A stretch of 64,000 nt of DNA from Pseudomonas baetica (GCF_002813455.1 NZ_PHHE01000001.1:5983001-6047000), one strand, 5' to 3'; counted from the stretch's first letter, positions 8,257 through 17,810 are shown. Notes: generated from the sequence alone by a model not told the origin. Made by a program: numbers and translations.

Positions 8257-8891
8257 ACACTCTGACTCGACTGGCTTTTGTCGCCCTGCTGATGGGCGCT
8301 GCCGCTGCACCGACCTACGCAGATGACGCCCGGTCGTATCACTTTCAGACCATCACCGGCAGCAGTGCGACGTTACAGCACTCGCAAACAGTCGGTGTGT
8401 TGTACAGCGACAACACGCTGGACAATCTGCAATACCTTGAGCGTTACCACAACATGGCGGTCAACGGCGCGAAAGATGCGCTCGACTCGCGGATCCGCGA
8501 GGCCTTCGTCGAAAGCTCCGACCCGGAACTGGCTGTTGACTGGTTAGTGAGTTCGTTACAGCAGCAGTTCTTGTCCGTGACCGTCTACGACAGCCTGGAC
8601 GAGTTGGTGCAGGCCCATCCGGATGTCGTGGTGAAACTCGACACCTTCAATCGCCTGTTGACCCAGCGTAACGATCGGGTCGAAGCCCGATTCACCGCGC
8701 ACTTCTACGACGCCAACCTGCAATACATCGGCAAGGCCGAAGGCGCCGTGGAAAAACAGTTGCCATCGGTTTGGGTTCACAACCAGGCGGCGCCGCAAAT
8801 CGCCGCGCAGATCGAGAAACAACGTGACCTGCAACTCACGGCATTAAAACAGTTCGACAGTTCGCTCAAGGCGCTGGTGTCGGCAAGCTGA
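8253..8891 (+). CDS. Exported protein of unknown function
   Basis: A 212-residue protein with a clear Sec signal peptide (MNTLTRLAFVALLMGAAAAP, cleavage after TYA). The mature part is soluble, mixed alpha/beta, with no catalytic motif that I recognise and only sparse cysteine. An AAGGAA site lies 8 bases before the ATG. It is followed after 86 bases by a lipoprotein gene and then by a strong terminator, so the two probably form one periplasmic/outer-membrane operon. Confidence 0.75.
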   Translation: MNTLTRLAFVALLMGAAAAPTYADDARSYHFQTITGSSATLQHSQTVGVLYSDNTLDNLQYLERYHNMAVNGAKDALDSRIREAFVESSDPELAVDWLVSSLQQQFLSVTVYDSLDELVQAHPDVVVKLDTFNRLLTQRNDRVEARFTAHFYDANLQYIGKAEGAVEKQLPSVWVHNQAAPQIAAQIEKQRDLQLTALKQFDSSLKALVSAS

Positions 8892-8977
8892 ACACTTAAA
8901 ACATAAATGGCGACGGCGGCGCCGTGAAGCTGCACCGTTGCCGGTTGAACCGAACCTTTATTTTCAGGATTACACCG

Positions 8978-9319
8978 ATGCGTCATTTATTCCTGCCGGC
9001 CCTGGCCGTTGCTTCGTTGCTGTTTGGCGGTTGTGCCTCTGCACCGAACGACCCGACGCTGACCTTGCAGACCAGCAAGACGCCGGCGCAGTACGCCGAT
9101 TGCGTTGTGCCGAAATTGCAGGGCAGTGCACTGAACCCGAGCGTCTCGCAGACTCAGCGCAGTTACCGGATTGTGGTGCCGAGCAAGGTCGCGGCAGACA
9201 ACGTGCTGGAAGCCTACAAGGCTGGCAGCGGCGGCAAAGTGTTCATTTACGAGCGCCATTTGCTCGCCTCGAATTTCCTCCCGTCAAGTTTCGAACGCGC
9301 CGCGCAGGACTGCATCTGA
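8978..9319 (+). CDS. Small lipoprotein
   Basis: A 113-residue protein whose first 20 residues end in the lipobox LFGGC, so it should be lipidated and membrane-anchored. Start ATG 8978 is preferred over the upstream in-frame ATG 8924 because it has CAGGA 8 bases upstream and gives a normal signal peptide. The mature part (SKTPAQYADCVVPKLQG, then FERAAQDCI at the end) has two cysteines that could form a disulfide. Function unknown. Confidence 0.75.
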   Translation: MRHLFLPALAVASLLFGGCASAPNDPTLTLQTSKTPAQYADCVVPKLQGSALNPSVSQTQRSYRIVVPSKVAADNVLEAYKAGSGGKVFIYERHLLASNFLPSSFERAAQDCI

Positions 9320-9381
9320 GTGAGGCGTTGACCCCGTTTTAACCGAGCTCCTTTGGTTGGCCGCAACCAACCAATTTTTTG

Positions 9382-9414
9382 CCCCGTACCGCATTAGGTT
9401 ACGGGGTTTTTTTT
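9382..9414 (+). terminator. Rho-independent terminator
   Basis: CCCCGTA(CC) - short loop - (GG)TTACGGGG followed by eight T. It closes the 8253-9319 operon. Confidence 0.9.
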
Positions 9415-9558
9415 GCCTGTCGGATAGCGCAATGACTGCCATCGGCCCCCCTTGCTCAATCCAGTGTTCGCGTGTCGGCTCAAGCGTACTTGCCTGACCT
9501 GGCGATATCAGGGAAGCTCGCCGCCATTGTGCGTGATCATGGTCCAGGGAAGAATTGC

Positions 9559-10686
9559 ATGACGTTAAGGGTGTTGGTAGTCGGCGGTTACGGAAACTTT
9601 GGCAGCATTGTCTGCCGGCATCTGGCAGTGATGCGCGACGTCGATTTGTTCATTTCGGGCCGTGACGCCCACAAGCTGCGGCACAAGGTCGATGAACTGA
9701 AAAAACAATCGGCGACTGACTGCGGGAGTTGGTGTGGCGACGCCATGGGCGCCGGGCTCGCGTCAGCGCTGCGGGCGATGAACATTGAGTGGGTGATCCA
9801 CACCGGCGGGCCCTTTCAGGGGCAATCCTATGCCGTCGCCGAAAGCTGCATCGATGCCGGGGTGAACTATTGCGACTTGTCCGATTGCCGCACCTTCGTC
9901 AACGGCATCGGCGTACTCGATGCCCGAGCGAAGCAGGCCGGTGTAGTGATCCTCAGCGGTTGCAGTTCGGTGCCGACCCTGTCCTCAGCCATCATCGATG
10001 AGCAGCGCCAGCGCTTTTCACGCATTGACTCGATCGAGCACGGCATTTCTTCTTCGGCCAAAATGCCGGGGCTGTCGACCGTCGAAGGCGTCTTGGCCTA
10101 CGCCGGCAAACCGATCAAACAACTCAGAAACGGCCGCGTACATGAGGTGCTCGGCTGGCAGGACCTGACGCTGCGCAAAATGCCGGATCTGGGCTTTCGA
10201 GTGCTGGCCAATGTCGACGTGCCGGATATGGACATTTTCGCCAGTCGTTATGGCGCGCAAACCCTGCGGTTCAAAGCGGGGGCCGGCCTGAAGCTTGGCG
10301 GTGTCGCCAATTATCTGCTGGCTCAGGCGTTGCGCAGCGGGCTGGTCCGCGATCATCTTCGCTGGGCGGCAAGATTGCATCGTCTGGGCACCTGGTTCGA
10401 GCGTTTTGGCGATGGCAAAAGTGCGATGTACATCGATATTCAAGGCCTCGGCGTGGACGGTAAGCCACTGTCGATGACGGCACAGTTGATCGCCCTTAAT
10501 GACAAAGGTCCGCAGATTCCAAGCTGTGCAGCCGTTGCCCTCGCCGCGAAAGTCACCAAAGGCTACGTGCCCGCCGCCGGCGCCCGACCTTGTGTGGGCG
10601 AAATCAGCGTCGCTGAGTACATGGCTGCGATCAACGACCCGCGTAACCTCAGCCTGACCGTTAAGTTTTCGGACGGGCAACGCTGA
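9559..10686 (+). CDS. Saccharopine dehydrogenase-like NAD(P)-binding protein
   Basis: A 375-residue cytosolic oxidoreductase-like protein. Start ATG 9559 (MTLRVLVVGGYGNFGS) is chosen because it gives the nucleotide-binding strand at the extreme N-terminus and has AGGGAAG upstream; an in-frame start at 9472 only adds an unstructured lead. The Rossmann motif VVGGYGNFGS (residues 6-15), the following CRHLAVMRDVDLFISGRD and INTGGPFQGQSYAVAESCIDAG-like segment (VIHTGGPFQGQ at about 80) are the saccharopine dehydrogenase/trans-enoyl reductase pattern. It need not act on saccharopine; many members are of unknown substrate. It is followed 1 base later by the DUF2269 gene. Confidence 0.85.
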   Translation: MTLRVLVVGGYGNFGSIVCRHLAVMRDVDLFISGRDAHKLRHKVDELKKQSATDCGSWCGDAMGAGLASALRAMNIEWVIHTGGPFQGQSYAVAESCIDAGVNYCDLSDCRTFVNGIGVLDARAKQAGVVILSGCSSVPTLSSAIIDEQRQRFSRIDSIEHGISSSAKMPGLSTVEGVLAYAGKPIKQLRNGRVHEVLGWQDLTLRKMPDLGFRVLANVDVPDMDIFASRYGAQTLRFKAGAGLKLGGVANYLLAQALRSGLVRDHLRWAARLHRLGTWFERFGDGKSAMYIDIQGLGVDGKPLSMTAQLIALNDKGPQIPSCAAVALAAKVTKGYVPAAGARPCVGEISVAEYMAAINDPRNLSLTVKFSDGQR

Positions 10687-10687
10687 C

Positions 10688-11179
10688 ATGCTCTATCTGT
10701 GCCTCAAGTACATCCATTTCATCGCGGCGATTTTTCTGTTCGGCTTCGGCATGGGCTCCTACCTTTATCTGATCGCCGCCAGCCGTTCGGGTAATCCCCA
10801 AGTGATTGCCCATGTGGCCAGAATGGTCGTGCGCTTCGACACCTGGATCACCACACCGGCGGGTTTCATTCAGATCGTGTCGGGTTACTTTTTGCTGAGA
10901 TTTTCGGGCCTGGCGCTGACCACCGAGTGGGTGCTGATGTCGCTGCTGATCTTCTTCTGTGTGGGCGCTCTGTGGCTACCGGTGCTGTTGCTGCAGAAAC
11001 GCTTGCAGGTTCTGGCTTTGAACGCGAGCGAGGCGGGCAGGGCGCTGGATGAGACCTACCGGTCGCTGTACCGCAAATGGTTCTGGCTGGGTGTCTGCGG
11101 ATTTTCGGGGATGTTTGTGATTGTGCTGATGATGGTGACGAAAATGACCCCGTGGCAATTGTTGGGGGTGTTGGTCTGA
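10688..11179 (+). CDS. DUF2269 family inner-membrane protein
   Basis: A 163-residue integral membrane protein with about four transmembrane helices (residues 7-27, 50-72, 78-103, 133-155). The MLYLCLKYIHFIAAIFLFG start and the central GF...VSGY segment match the DUF2269 family as I know it. It starts one base after the stop of the dehydrogenase-like gene, so the pair is one operon and the products may work together at the membrane. Function unknown. Confidence 0.8.
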   Translation: MLYLCLKYIHFIAAIFLFGFGMGSYLYLIAASRSGNPQVIAHVARMVVRFDTWITTPAGFIQIVSGYFLLRFSGLALTTEWVLMSLLIFFCVGALWLPVLLLQKRLQVLALNASEAGRALDETYRSLYRKWFWLGVCGFSGMFVIVLMMVTKMTPWQLLGVLV

Positions 11180-11376
11180 AACGGTTTTTGCCGGTTTTCG
11201 CGGCGGCGTTGCCGGGCGGTTGCGCTAAGCCGGATCGCTTCCTGTTTGTTCTACCTCGGTATCAAGCAGTTGTGCAAAAAGGGCCCGATGCTGCCGGACG
11301 GTATCAGCGACGACGTTCATTGGTTTGGGTGCGGCGATTCTGACGATGCGACGCCAGGCGAGTTAAACGGGGCGAA

Positions 11377-11394
11377 GGCGTCATCCATGACGCC
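11377..11394. terminator. Short hairpin behind the siderophore receptor gene
   Basis: GGCGTCA-TCCA-TGACGCC, 12 bases past the receptor stop codon. There is no clear T-run on the minus strand, so termination is inferred from position only. Confidence 0.45.
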
Positions 11395-11406
11395 GACAAC
11401 ACTCAG

Positions 11407-13578
11407 TCAGAACTTGTATTTGGCGGTGAGCATGTAGCTGCGCGGGTTGCCGTAGTTGTCGTTGGAACCCCAGGTCACGTTGCTGCCGATGGCGGAGTAG
11501 TAGACGCGGTCGAAGATATTGTTTGCGTTGACCTGCAGGTCCAGGTGCTGGTTGACCTCGTAGCCGGCCATCAGGTCGGTGACTGCGTAGCCGCCTTGCT
11601 GGAGGCGATAGCTGCCGCCGCTGGCGAGTACCACGTCGTTGTACATGCGGCTCTGCCAATAAACGTTGCCGCCGACGCGGAGTTTTTCCAGCGGGCCCTG
11701 CAGGCGGTAAACGGTCGAGACCTTGAACAGGTGCTCAGGCGTGTCGGTTTTGAATTGCTGATTATTGTTGGCCGGGTTTTCGTCCTTGATGTAGTGCGTG
11801 CGGGTATAGGTGTAGCCAGCGCCGAGCTGCCAGTTTTCGGTCAGCGCGCCTTGCAGCTCCATGTCAACGCCTTGGCTGCGCACTTTGCCGGAGGCGTTGT
11901 AGCAGGTCATGACCGGGCAACCGCGTTGATCTTGCGCCAGGGTCGAGCGGTTGCTCTGGTCCATCTGGAACACGGCCAGGCTGGTGTTGAGGGCGCCGTT
12001 GAAATACTCGCCCTTGATGCCGACCTCGTAGTTTTCACCGACGATCGGCTTCAGCACTTTGCCGGAAAGGTCCTTCGATGTTTGCGGGGTGAAAATGTCG
12101 GTGTAGCTGGCGTACACGGAGTGGTGGTCGTCCAGCTTGTAGATCAGGCCGGCGTAACGGGTCAGGTTGCGGGTGACTTTGTAGTCGCCATCGGTGGTGC
12201 GGTCATCGTAGTCGTACCAGTCCAGACGGCTGCCGAGGATCAGCGTCAACGGGTCGGTCAGGCTCAAGCGGGTGGTCAGGTAGACGGCATCCTGAGTGGT
12301 GACGTTGCGGGTCTTGCCGTCACGCACGAAGTCGGGCTTGGGCGCACCGATCGGCCAGGCGGTGGTGTAAGGATCGTATTCCTTGGTCGTAGCATCGTAG
12401 ACACGGTTGCTGGCGCCGACGACCAGTTCGTGGGTGCGGCCGAAGGCTTCGAACGGGCCGCTGGCAAAACCGTGGACTGCGGTTTGCTTGTCGGTGTTGT
12501 GCGATTGGTAAGCCGTGGTTTCCAGCGGGCCGGCGTAACGCGACAGGTAAGTGCCGGAGAACTCGCCGTTGAGTGTCGATGAAGAACCGGCGACATGCAG
12601 TTTCCAGTCGTTGTCGAAGCGATGCTCGACTTCACCGAAGACCGTGTCGATCTGCAGCTTCTTGTTTTCCCAGTCGCTGCCGGGGTAGGTGGAGCGGGGC
12701 AGGTCGAGGTGGTGGCCGTCGGCACCGATCGGCAAGCCGCCCCAGAAATAGTTGGTCTGCTCATTTTGACGAGAGAAGCCCAGCGTCGCGGTAGTTGCTT
12801 CGCTCAGGTCAGCTTCACCAATGGCGTAGAACAGGCCGTGATCGTTTTGTTCTTTATCGCGGAAACTGTCGGCGCCCTGATAGGAGCCCACCACACGGCC
12901 ACGCAACGTGCCGTTTTCGTTCAGCGGACCGGAGGCGTCGATCTCGCCGCGATAATCATCCCAGCTGCCAGCTGCACCGGTGAGTGACACCTGCGGGGTC
13001 GCGGTCGGGCGTTTGCGCACCATGTTGATGGCGGCCGACGGGTTGCCGGCACCGGTGACAAGGCCGGTCGCGCCGCGAACGATTTCTACCCGGTCAAACA
13101 TGGCCAGATTCGGTTGCACCGCCATCGAGTACGGCTGGTAAGAGCTGGGCAGGCCGTCGTACATGATGTTATCGATGTCGAAACCGCGAGCGCTATAAGC
13201 CTGCCGGCCGGGGCCGCTGGACTGATTGAGAAACAAACCGGGCGTGGCCCGCACGACATCGTTGATGCTGGTCATGCCTTGATCGTCCATGCGCTGACGG
13301 GTGATCACCGTCACCGCCTGGGGCGTTTCGCGCATGGTCAGAGAGAGCTTGGTCGCGGTCTGCATCGGGCCGGTGGTGTAGGACTGCGAACCCTCGGTGG
13401 TGCTGCTCATCTGTGTGGCGCCGATTTCGGTCGCGCCGAGCTCCAGCGTCGCCGGTGCGGCGGTGTTTTCTGGCGTGGCGTCTTCGGCCGCAGCCGGTGC
13501 GACGCTGGCCATGCAGATAGCCAGTGCCAACAGGTTAGGTGCGAGGTTCGAACGGTGGTGGATGGTCTGAAACGACAT
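11407..13578 (-). CDS. TonB-dependent ferric-siderophore receptor
   Basis: A 723-residue outer-membrane receptor. The ATG at 13578 (MSFQTIHHRSN) is chosen because GGGGAAG lies 7 bases upstream; the in-frame ATG at 13620 has none. Residues 1-32 are a signal peptide (LALAICMASVAPAAA). No secretin/STN signalling domain precedes the plug, so it is a plain transducer-independent receptor. The plug (about 75-220) contains TMRETPQAVTVITRQRMDD, FSARGF-like YSARGFDIDN, VRGATGLVTGAGNPSAAINMVRKRP, all typical of the siderophore (FhuE/FpvA/FoxA) branch. The barrel has a cysteine pair GCPVMTC and ends in LTAKYKF with a terminal Phe. A Fur-box-like stretch lies upstream, so expression under iron limitation is likely. 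Confidence 0.92.
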   Translation of the reverse strand: MSFQTIHHRSNLAPNLLALAICMASVAPAAAEDATPENTAAPATLELGATEIGATQMSSTTEGSQSYTTGPMQTATKLSLTMRETPQAVTVITRQRMDDQGMTSINDVVRATPGLFLNQSSGPGRQAYSARGFDIDNIMYDGLPSSYQPYSMAVQPNLAMFDRVEIVRGATGLVTGAGNPSAAINMVRKRPTATPQVSLTGAAGSWDDYRGEIDASGPLNENGTLRGRVVGSYQGADSFRDKEQNDHGLFYAIGEADLSEATTATLGFSRQNEQTNYFWGGLPIGADGHHLDLPRSTYPGSDWENKKLQIDTVFGEVEHRFDNDWKLHVAGSSSTLNGEFSGTYLSRYAGPLETTAYQSHNTDKQTAVHGFASGPFEAFGRTHELVVGASNRVYDATTKEYDPYTTAWPIGAPKPDFVRDGKTRNVTTQDAVYLTTRLSLTDPLTLILGSRLDWYDYDDRTTDGDYKVTRNLTRYAGLIYKLDDHHSVYASYTDIFTPQTSKDLSGKVLKPIVGENYEVGIKGEYFNGALNTSLAVFQMDQSNRSTLAQDQRGCPVMTCYNASGKVRSQGVDMELQGALTENWQLGAGYTYTRTHYIKDENPANNNQQFKTDTPEHLFKVSTVYRLQGPLEKLRVGGNVYWQSRMYNDVVLASGGSYRLQQGGYAVTDLMAGYEVNQHLDLQVNANNIFDRVYYSAIGSNVTWGSNDNYGNPRSYMLTAKYKF

Positions 13579-13625
13579 CAATCTGCTTCCCCAAGGTTTA
13601 CTAAAAAGAATCTGATGCATATGCG

Positions 13626-13646
13626 TGTAGGAATTATTCGCATTAG
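13626..13646 (-). promoter_or_regulatory. Candidate Fur box
   Basis: On the minus strand the sequence reads TAATGCGAATAATTCCTA, close to the Pseudomonas Fur pattern of A/T-rich NAT-repeats. It lies about 50-70 bases upstream of the receptor start, a usual operator position. Confidence 0.55.
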
Positions 13647-13858
13647 TCTGTCAGATTGATTCTCTTGAAGAAAGGCGTACTCAGCCGTTAGTTAACGAAT
13701 TTTTCATATTTGGTGGTGGCCGAGGCGTGAGGGATTCTCCAGAAGGTCTGGATATCAACGGGATTAAAACGGGTAACGCAGAGCAGGAATGGCCAGCAGC
13801 GGCCGATCATTGGCGTTGATCGACGACGCTGCCAGCGCGTGGTTGAAGCACTGAAACG

Positions 13859-14698
13859 TTAGTCCAGATCGGCCGCCTGATGCCGCTCCGGGACCTGGCT
13901 TTCTTCATCGCCCCATGTGCGATTGACGCGCATCCCGCGAACCACCGCCGGCCGCTTGGCGATCTCCTCGGCCCAGCGCTGCACGTGGGTGTATTCCTGC
14001 GCCGACAGAAACTCGGCCGCCGAATACACGTTGTTGCGCACCAGTTGCCCGTACCACGGCCACACCGCGATGTCGGCGATGGTGTAGCTGTCGCCGGCCA
14101 GGTAACGGCTCTCGGCCAGGCGTCGGTCCAGCACATCAAGCTGACGCTTGGCTTCCATGGTGAAGCGGTTGATCGGGTACTCCATTTTTTCCGGTGCATA
14201 GGCATAGAAATGCCCGAAACCGCCGCCCAGATAGGGCGCCGAGCCCATCTGCCAGAACAGCCAGTTGAGGGTCTCAGTGCGTCCCGCCGGATCGGTGGGC
14301 AGGAACGCGCCAAACTTCTCGGCGAGATAAAGCAGGATCGAACCCGACTCGAATACGCGAAGGGGCGGCTCGACGCTGCGATCCAGCAACGCAGGAATCT
14401 TCGAATTCGGATTGATCTCGACAAACCCGCTGGAGAACTGATCGCCCTCACCAATGCGGATCAACCACGCGTCATATTCGGCAGCGGTATGCCCCTGCGC
14501 CAGCAACTCCTCAAGCAGGATGGTGACCTTCACGCCATTGGGGGTGGCCAGCGAGTAGAGCTGCAAGGGATGCTTGCCGACTGGCAAGGTTTTGTCATGC
14601 GTCGGCCCGGCGATCGGGCGGTTGATGCTGGCGAACTGGCCGCCGGACGCAGCTTCGTTTTTCCAGACCTTGGGCGGAACGTAAGACGCATTGCTCAT
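13859..14698 (-). CDS. yghU: Glutathione S-transferase YghU (disulfide-bond oxidoreductase type)
   Basis: A 279-residue GST-fold enzyme of the YghU/YfcG (Nu-class) type, which use glutathione disulfide and have organic-peroxide or disulfide reductase activity. The N-terminal thioredoxin domain includes LYSLATPNGVKVTILLEELLAQG (with Thr-Pro-Asn-Gly where other GSTs place Tyr/Ser/Cys), NPNSKIPAL and the glutathione-binding ESGSILLYLAEKFG. The C-terminal helical domain carries DSYTIADIAVWPWYG, the N-cap box. The extra 45-residue N-terminal lead (YVPPKVWKNEAASGGQFASI) is diagnostic for YghU. Single gene; no evident operon partner. Confidence 0.92.
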   Translation of the reverse strand: MSNASYVPPKVWKNEAASGGQFASINRPIAGPTHDKTLPVGKHPLQLYSLATPNGVKVTILLEELLAQGHTAAEYDAWLIRIGEGDQFSSGFVEINPNSKIPALLDRSVEPPLRVFESGSILLYLAEKFGAFLPTDPAGRTETLNWLFWQMGSAPYLGGGFGHFYAYAPEKMEYPINRFTMEAKRQLDVLDRRLAESRYLAGDSYTIADIAVWPWYGQLVRNNVYSAAEFLSAQEYTHVQRWAEEIAKRPAVVRGMRVNRTWGDEESQVPERHQAADLD

Positions 14699-14834
14699 GA
14701 AGACCTCATCGTTACTGGCTGAAAGTAGAGTGACACCGTAAGGAAAAATCCCCTCGCGTGCCAGACGGAACTCGGGTTATTTGATATTCCGTGATCACCG
14801 AGTGTCCCGGCAGAAGTACCGACGGCTGCTGCAG

Positions 14835-15218
14835 TCAGTCGGCGCGAAGATAGCGCAGCCATTCGATCAACTTGACGACACCACAGAAAACCAACACGGA
14901 AAAGGCAATGAGCGCGACGGCCGCGCCGATCAGACTCAGGTCCGTTGTTATCTGGATGTAGGCGGCCAGCGACAACGCAAGAGCAGCATAGCCAGTGAGG
15001 AATTTCCTTCGCGCGATCAATAACATCGGAACCATCAGGACGACAAACAGATGCACCGCGATGGTGATGACCAATTGCGCGACCAATTGAGTGAGCGTCC
15101 TGCCGGATGACGCTTGGGCGAGGATGATTTCGCCGTCGTACAGAAACACTTGCAGCGTTATTACGGCGGCGGCTGCGATCCCGACAGCGGGCAATGCGGC
15201 GGTTTTCGAGATGTTCAT
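14835..15218 (-). CDS. Small four-helix membrane protein
   Basis: A 127-residue protein with hydrophobic helices at about 8-27, 42-68, 73-92 and 95-117, and positively charged loops. No motif that I recognise. It lies 49 bases upstream of the hydrolase at 15268-16311 on the same strand but after it in genome order (i.e. downstream in transcription), so the two may form an operon. Confidence 0.6.
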   Translation of the reverse strand: MNISKTAALPAVGIAAAAVITLQVFLYDGEIILAQASSGRTLTQLVAQLVITIAVHLFVVLMVPMLLIARRKFLTGYAALALSLAAYIQITTDLSLIGAAVALIAFSVLVFCGVVKLIEWLRYLRAD

Positions 15219-15267
15219 AGGGTGTGCAATTCCAACGACCTGGGCATATCGGTTTGATCTCTATTCT

Positions 15268-16311
15268 TCATTTGTCAGATGACCGCTGCAAAAACTCGCT
15301 GATCATCGAAACCGTCTGCTGCTGGATCACCTCACGCGGGCGTCCGCCGTCGCCATCTGTGCAAATGATGCCGTCGCCGGGCGCGTCTTCTTCAAGCATG
15401 GCTATCGCTCCCGGCTTGCACAGCGACATAAAGCTGAAATGGCTGGCGTCTTTGATCTCGACATATTGACTCGACGTTTTCGGCAGGCGCCTCGCCAGGT
15501 CGGCGGACTCCAGTTCAGCGGGCAGATCTTGCGACGGCACGCCCGCTGCGATCACCAGCACCGGTACCGGCAACGCCTCCAGACTGGCATCGGTAAAGCC
15601 GCGTGACAGGCCCAGATCCAACGCCACCACGGCCGTGACGCGCTTGTCGCGCAAATCGGCGCCCAGGCGGGTCTTCGCTGCCGGGTGACTGGCGGGATTC
15701 ATGGTTTGGTAAACGGAACAACTGGCTAACTTCAGATGAACGCTGCAGTCGCGGGCAAATCGCTCGGCGTCGAAACGCGCACCGGCGATTTCCAAAGCCG
15801 TCCAGCCGCCGAGTGAATGGCCGACCACCGCCACTCGCCGCTGCGTGACGGCGCCAAATTGTTTCGGCTGAGCCGTCACCGCATCAATGGCCCGGCCGAT
15901 GTCCGCAGGACGCAGCCATAACTGTGCCGCCGCCTGGGGGCTACGGTCATGCGTGGTGCTGCCGGGGTGATTGACCGCTGCGACGATGTAGCCCTTGCGC
16001 GCCAGTGCGCTGGCCAGCCATGCCTGGTTAGTCCAGTTGCCGCGATAACCGTGAGAGAGCACCACCAAAGGATGTTCGCCTTCGGTCGGTGGTGCATTGT
16101 CTACGGCCATGACGCCGACAAACGCCGGGTTGTCAGCAATCAACGTTGCCGGGCGAGTGCTTGCCCGGGCGGGGTACCAGACAACCATCTCCAGCGGCCG
16201 CTCATTGTTCGCGTCCGGCAGCGTCGAACGCTGGAAACCGATCGGGTGGTTGTCAGCCAATACCTGGGTGCTCAGGCAGATCAGAAGCAGGGCGCCGAAA
16301 GCTTTTTTCAT
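15268..16311 (-). CDS. Exported alpha/beta hydrolase (PAF-acetylhydrolase/dienelactone hydrolase-like)
   Basis: A 347-residue secreted or periplasmic serine hydrolase. A signal peptide spans residues 1-19 (MKKAFGALLLICLSTQVLA). The fold is seen from WYPARASTRPATL, PLVVLSHGYRGNW (oxyanion region), the nucleophile elbow VVGHSLGGWTAL at about residue 165, and late DASHFSFM supplying the likely catalytic His; the Asp is probably in AVVALDLGLSRGF. This arrangement resembles predicted dienelactone hydrolases and platelet-activating-factor acetylhydrolases. Substrate unknown. The small membrane protein gene follows it downstream on the same strand. Confidence 0.85.
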   Translation of the reverse strand: MKKAFGALLLICLSTQVLADNHPIGFQRSTLPDANNERPLEMVVWYPARASTRPATLIADNPAFVGVMAVDNAPPTEGEHPLVVLSHGYRGNWTNQAWLASALARKGYIVAAVNHPGSTTHDRSPQAAAQLWLRPADIGRAIDAVTAQPKQFGAVTQRRVAVVGHSLGGWTALEIAGARFDAERFARDCSVHLKLASCSVYQTMNPASHPAAKTRLGADLRDKRVTAVVALDLGLSRGFTDASLEALPVPVLVIAAGVPSQDLPAELESADLARRLPKTSSQYVEIKDASHFSFMSLCKPGAIAMLEEDAPGDGIICTDGDGGRPREVIQQQTVSMISEFLQRSSDK

Positions 16312-16416
16312 TGTTGTTTTCGTCCTTGAGGGTGCCGATTGGCGAAGTGGACTTTGCCTTAATCCGCGCGTTTCAGCGAGTCCGTTTTGAACGTTGTGTT
16401 GGCGATCGCGCTGACG

Positions 16417-17385
16417 TCAGTTGCCGTTGCCAGCTCCGCTGTGTTGCTCGATACCAGGTGCACAGGCGGGTGGCCAGCGCTCTTTCAAGTGTTCGACCAA
16501 GTAATCCAGAAAGGCTTTGACCTTTGGCGTCATCGCCGCGCGTTCCTGCACACAGGCATAAATGTCCATCGGCTCGACAACCGCGTGCGCCTCACCGTTG
16601 GGCCGTGCAAACAGCGGCACCAGTTGACCGCTGGCCAGATAAGGCGCCGCGACGAACTCTGCCAGGCGTGTAATACCCGCACCGCTGGCGGCCATCTGCA
16701 CCAGTGCGTCGATGTCGTTGCTGATGGCCGTGACGTTGAGGTTGGCATCAAAGCGCTGGCCGTCACGCACAAAACGCCAACGCAGAAAACGCCCGTCCAA
16801 GGGGTATCGAAACGCCAGGCACGCGTGGTTTTGCAAATCGTCCGGCGATTGCGGCCAACCGGCGCGTTCCAGGTAAACAGGGGCGGCGCACATGACGAAG
16901 GGCAGGGAAACGATCTTGCGCGCGATGATGCCATCCTCCAGTTGCGGTTCGATCCGCAGGCTTACATCGATTCCCTCCTGGATATGGCTGATCTTGCCGT
17001 TGGTGGTCGACAGCTCAAGGAGCAGGCGCGGGTGTTGCGCCGCAAAACCCGCGATCAGCGGTGCGATGACATGGCGGCCGAAGGCGGAAGTCGAGGCGAT
17101 GCTCAACCGTCCTTGCAGTTCGGTTTCGTCATTGCAGATCGAGCTTTGCGCCGACTCCAGATCCGCTGCGATGCGCTTGACCTTGTCGTAATACACCGCG
17201 CCGTTTTCAGTCAGCGCCATGCTCCGCGTCGTGCGTTGCAGCAGCCGCACGCCGAGGTGCGCTTCCAGACGATTGATCGTCTGGCTGACCGCCGCTGCAC
17301 TGACGCCGAGGGTTTTCGCGGCGCCGACAATGGAGCCCGACTCCACCACTTTGATAAAACTGGCAATTGCCGCTAACAGATTCAT
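16417..17385 (-). CDS. LysR-family transcriptional regulator
   Basis: A 322-residue regulator: N-terminal winged helix (residues 1-60, SFIKVVESGSIVGAAKTLGVSAAAVSQTINRLE) and a LysR substrate-binding domain (about 90-295). Start ATG 17385 places the HTH at the usual distance from the N-terminus and has AGG 6 bases upstream; the longer in-frame ATG 17436 is rejected. The proline-rich last 20 residues are atypical. It is divergent from the DUF2798 gene at 17513, its likely target. Confidence 0.9.
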   Translation of the reverse strand: MNLLAAIASFIKVVESGSIVGAAKTLGVSAAAVSQTINRLEAHLGVRLLQRTTRSMALTENGAVYYDKVKRIAADLESAQSSICNDETELQGRLSIASTSAFGRHVIAPLIAGFAAQHPRLLLELSTTNGKISHIQEGIDVSLRIEPQLEDGIIARKIVSLPFVMCAAPVYLERAGWPQSPDDLQNHACLAFRYPLDGRFLRWRFVRDGQRFDANLNVTAISNDIDALVQMAASGAGITRLAEFVAAPYLASGQLVPLFARPNGEAHAVVEPMDIYACVQERAAMTPKVKAFLDYLVEHLKERWPPACAPGIEQHSGAGNGN

Positions 17386-17512
17386 CCATGGCCTGCCGAG
17401 TAGGAGGTTATTCGTAAGTTTTTCTTTATAAAGCACCAGCGAAGGGGCGTCTAGTTGAGCGGGATCCGCCTTGCTAAGGTGCCCGCTCCCTGTCGATGGA
17501 TGGAAAAGCCCT

Positions 17513-17788
17513 ATGAATCAACCCAGCCGTTCCGATGCTCTGTATGTCAGCCGCCGCAAGCTGTCAGCACGTGCCACACCCTATGTGTTTGCGTTGTACA
17601 TGGCGACGATCATGGCGTTTCTGATGTCGCTGGTGATCACCGCCGCCAACTCCGGCATTGATAACGACTACCTGAGTAATGCGCTGCACGCCTACAAAAC
17701 GGCAATGCCGGTGGCATTCCTGTGCATCCTCGTCGTCCGGCCCATCGTGATCAAACTGGTGGCGCTGACGGTGCATCCGCATCGTTGA
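17513..17788 (+). CDS. DUF2798 family small membrane protein
   Basis: A 91-residue protein with two transmembrane helices (about 26-48 and 62-85), FALYMATIMAFLMSLVITAANSG then a second helix ending in VVRPIVIKLVALT, the DUF2798 arrangement. Such genes are commonly divergent from LysR genes, as here. Function unknown. Confidence 0.8.
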   Translation: MNQPSRSDALYVSRRKLSARATPYVFALYMATIMAFLMSLVITAANSGIDNDYLSNALHAYKTAMPVAFLCILVVRPIVIKLVALTVHPHR

Positions 17789-17810
17789 TTGCGGGCACCG
17801 TCCGAGCGCC

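Noticed and set aside
11180..11406. Possible short ORF (MFYLGIKQLCKKGPM...) between DUF2269 and the receptor
   Set aside because: No ribosome site, no family match I recognise, and a shifted second frame; perhaps an old gene remnant.
11545..12582. Plus-strand 345-residue ORF
   Set aside because: Shadow of the siderophore receptor gene on the other strand.
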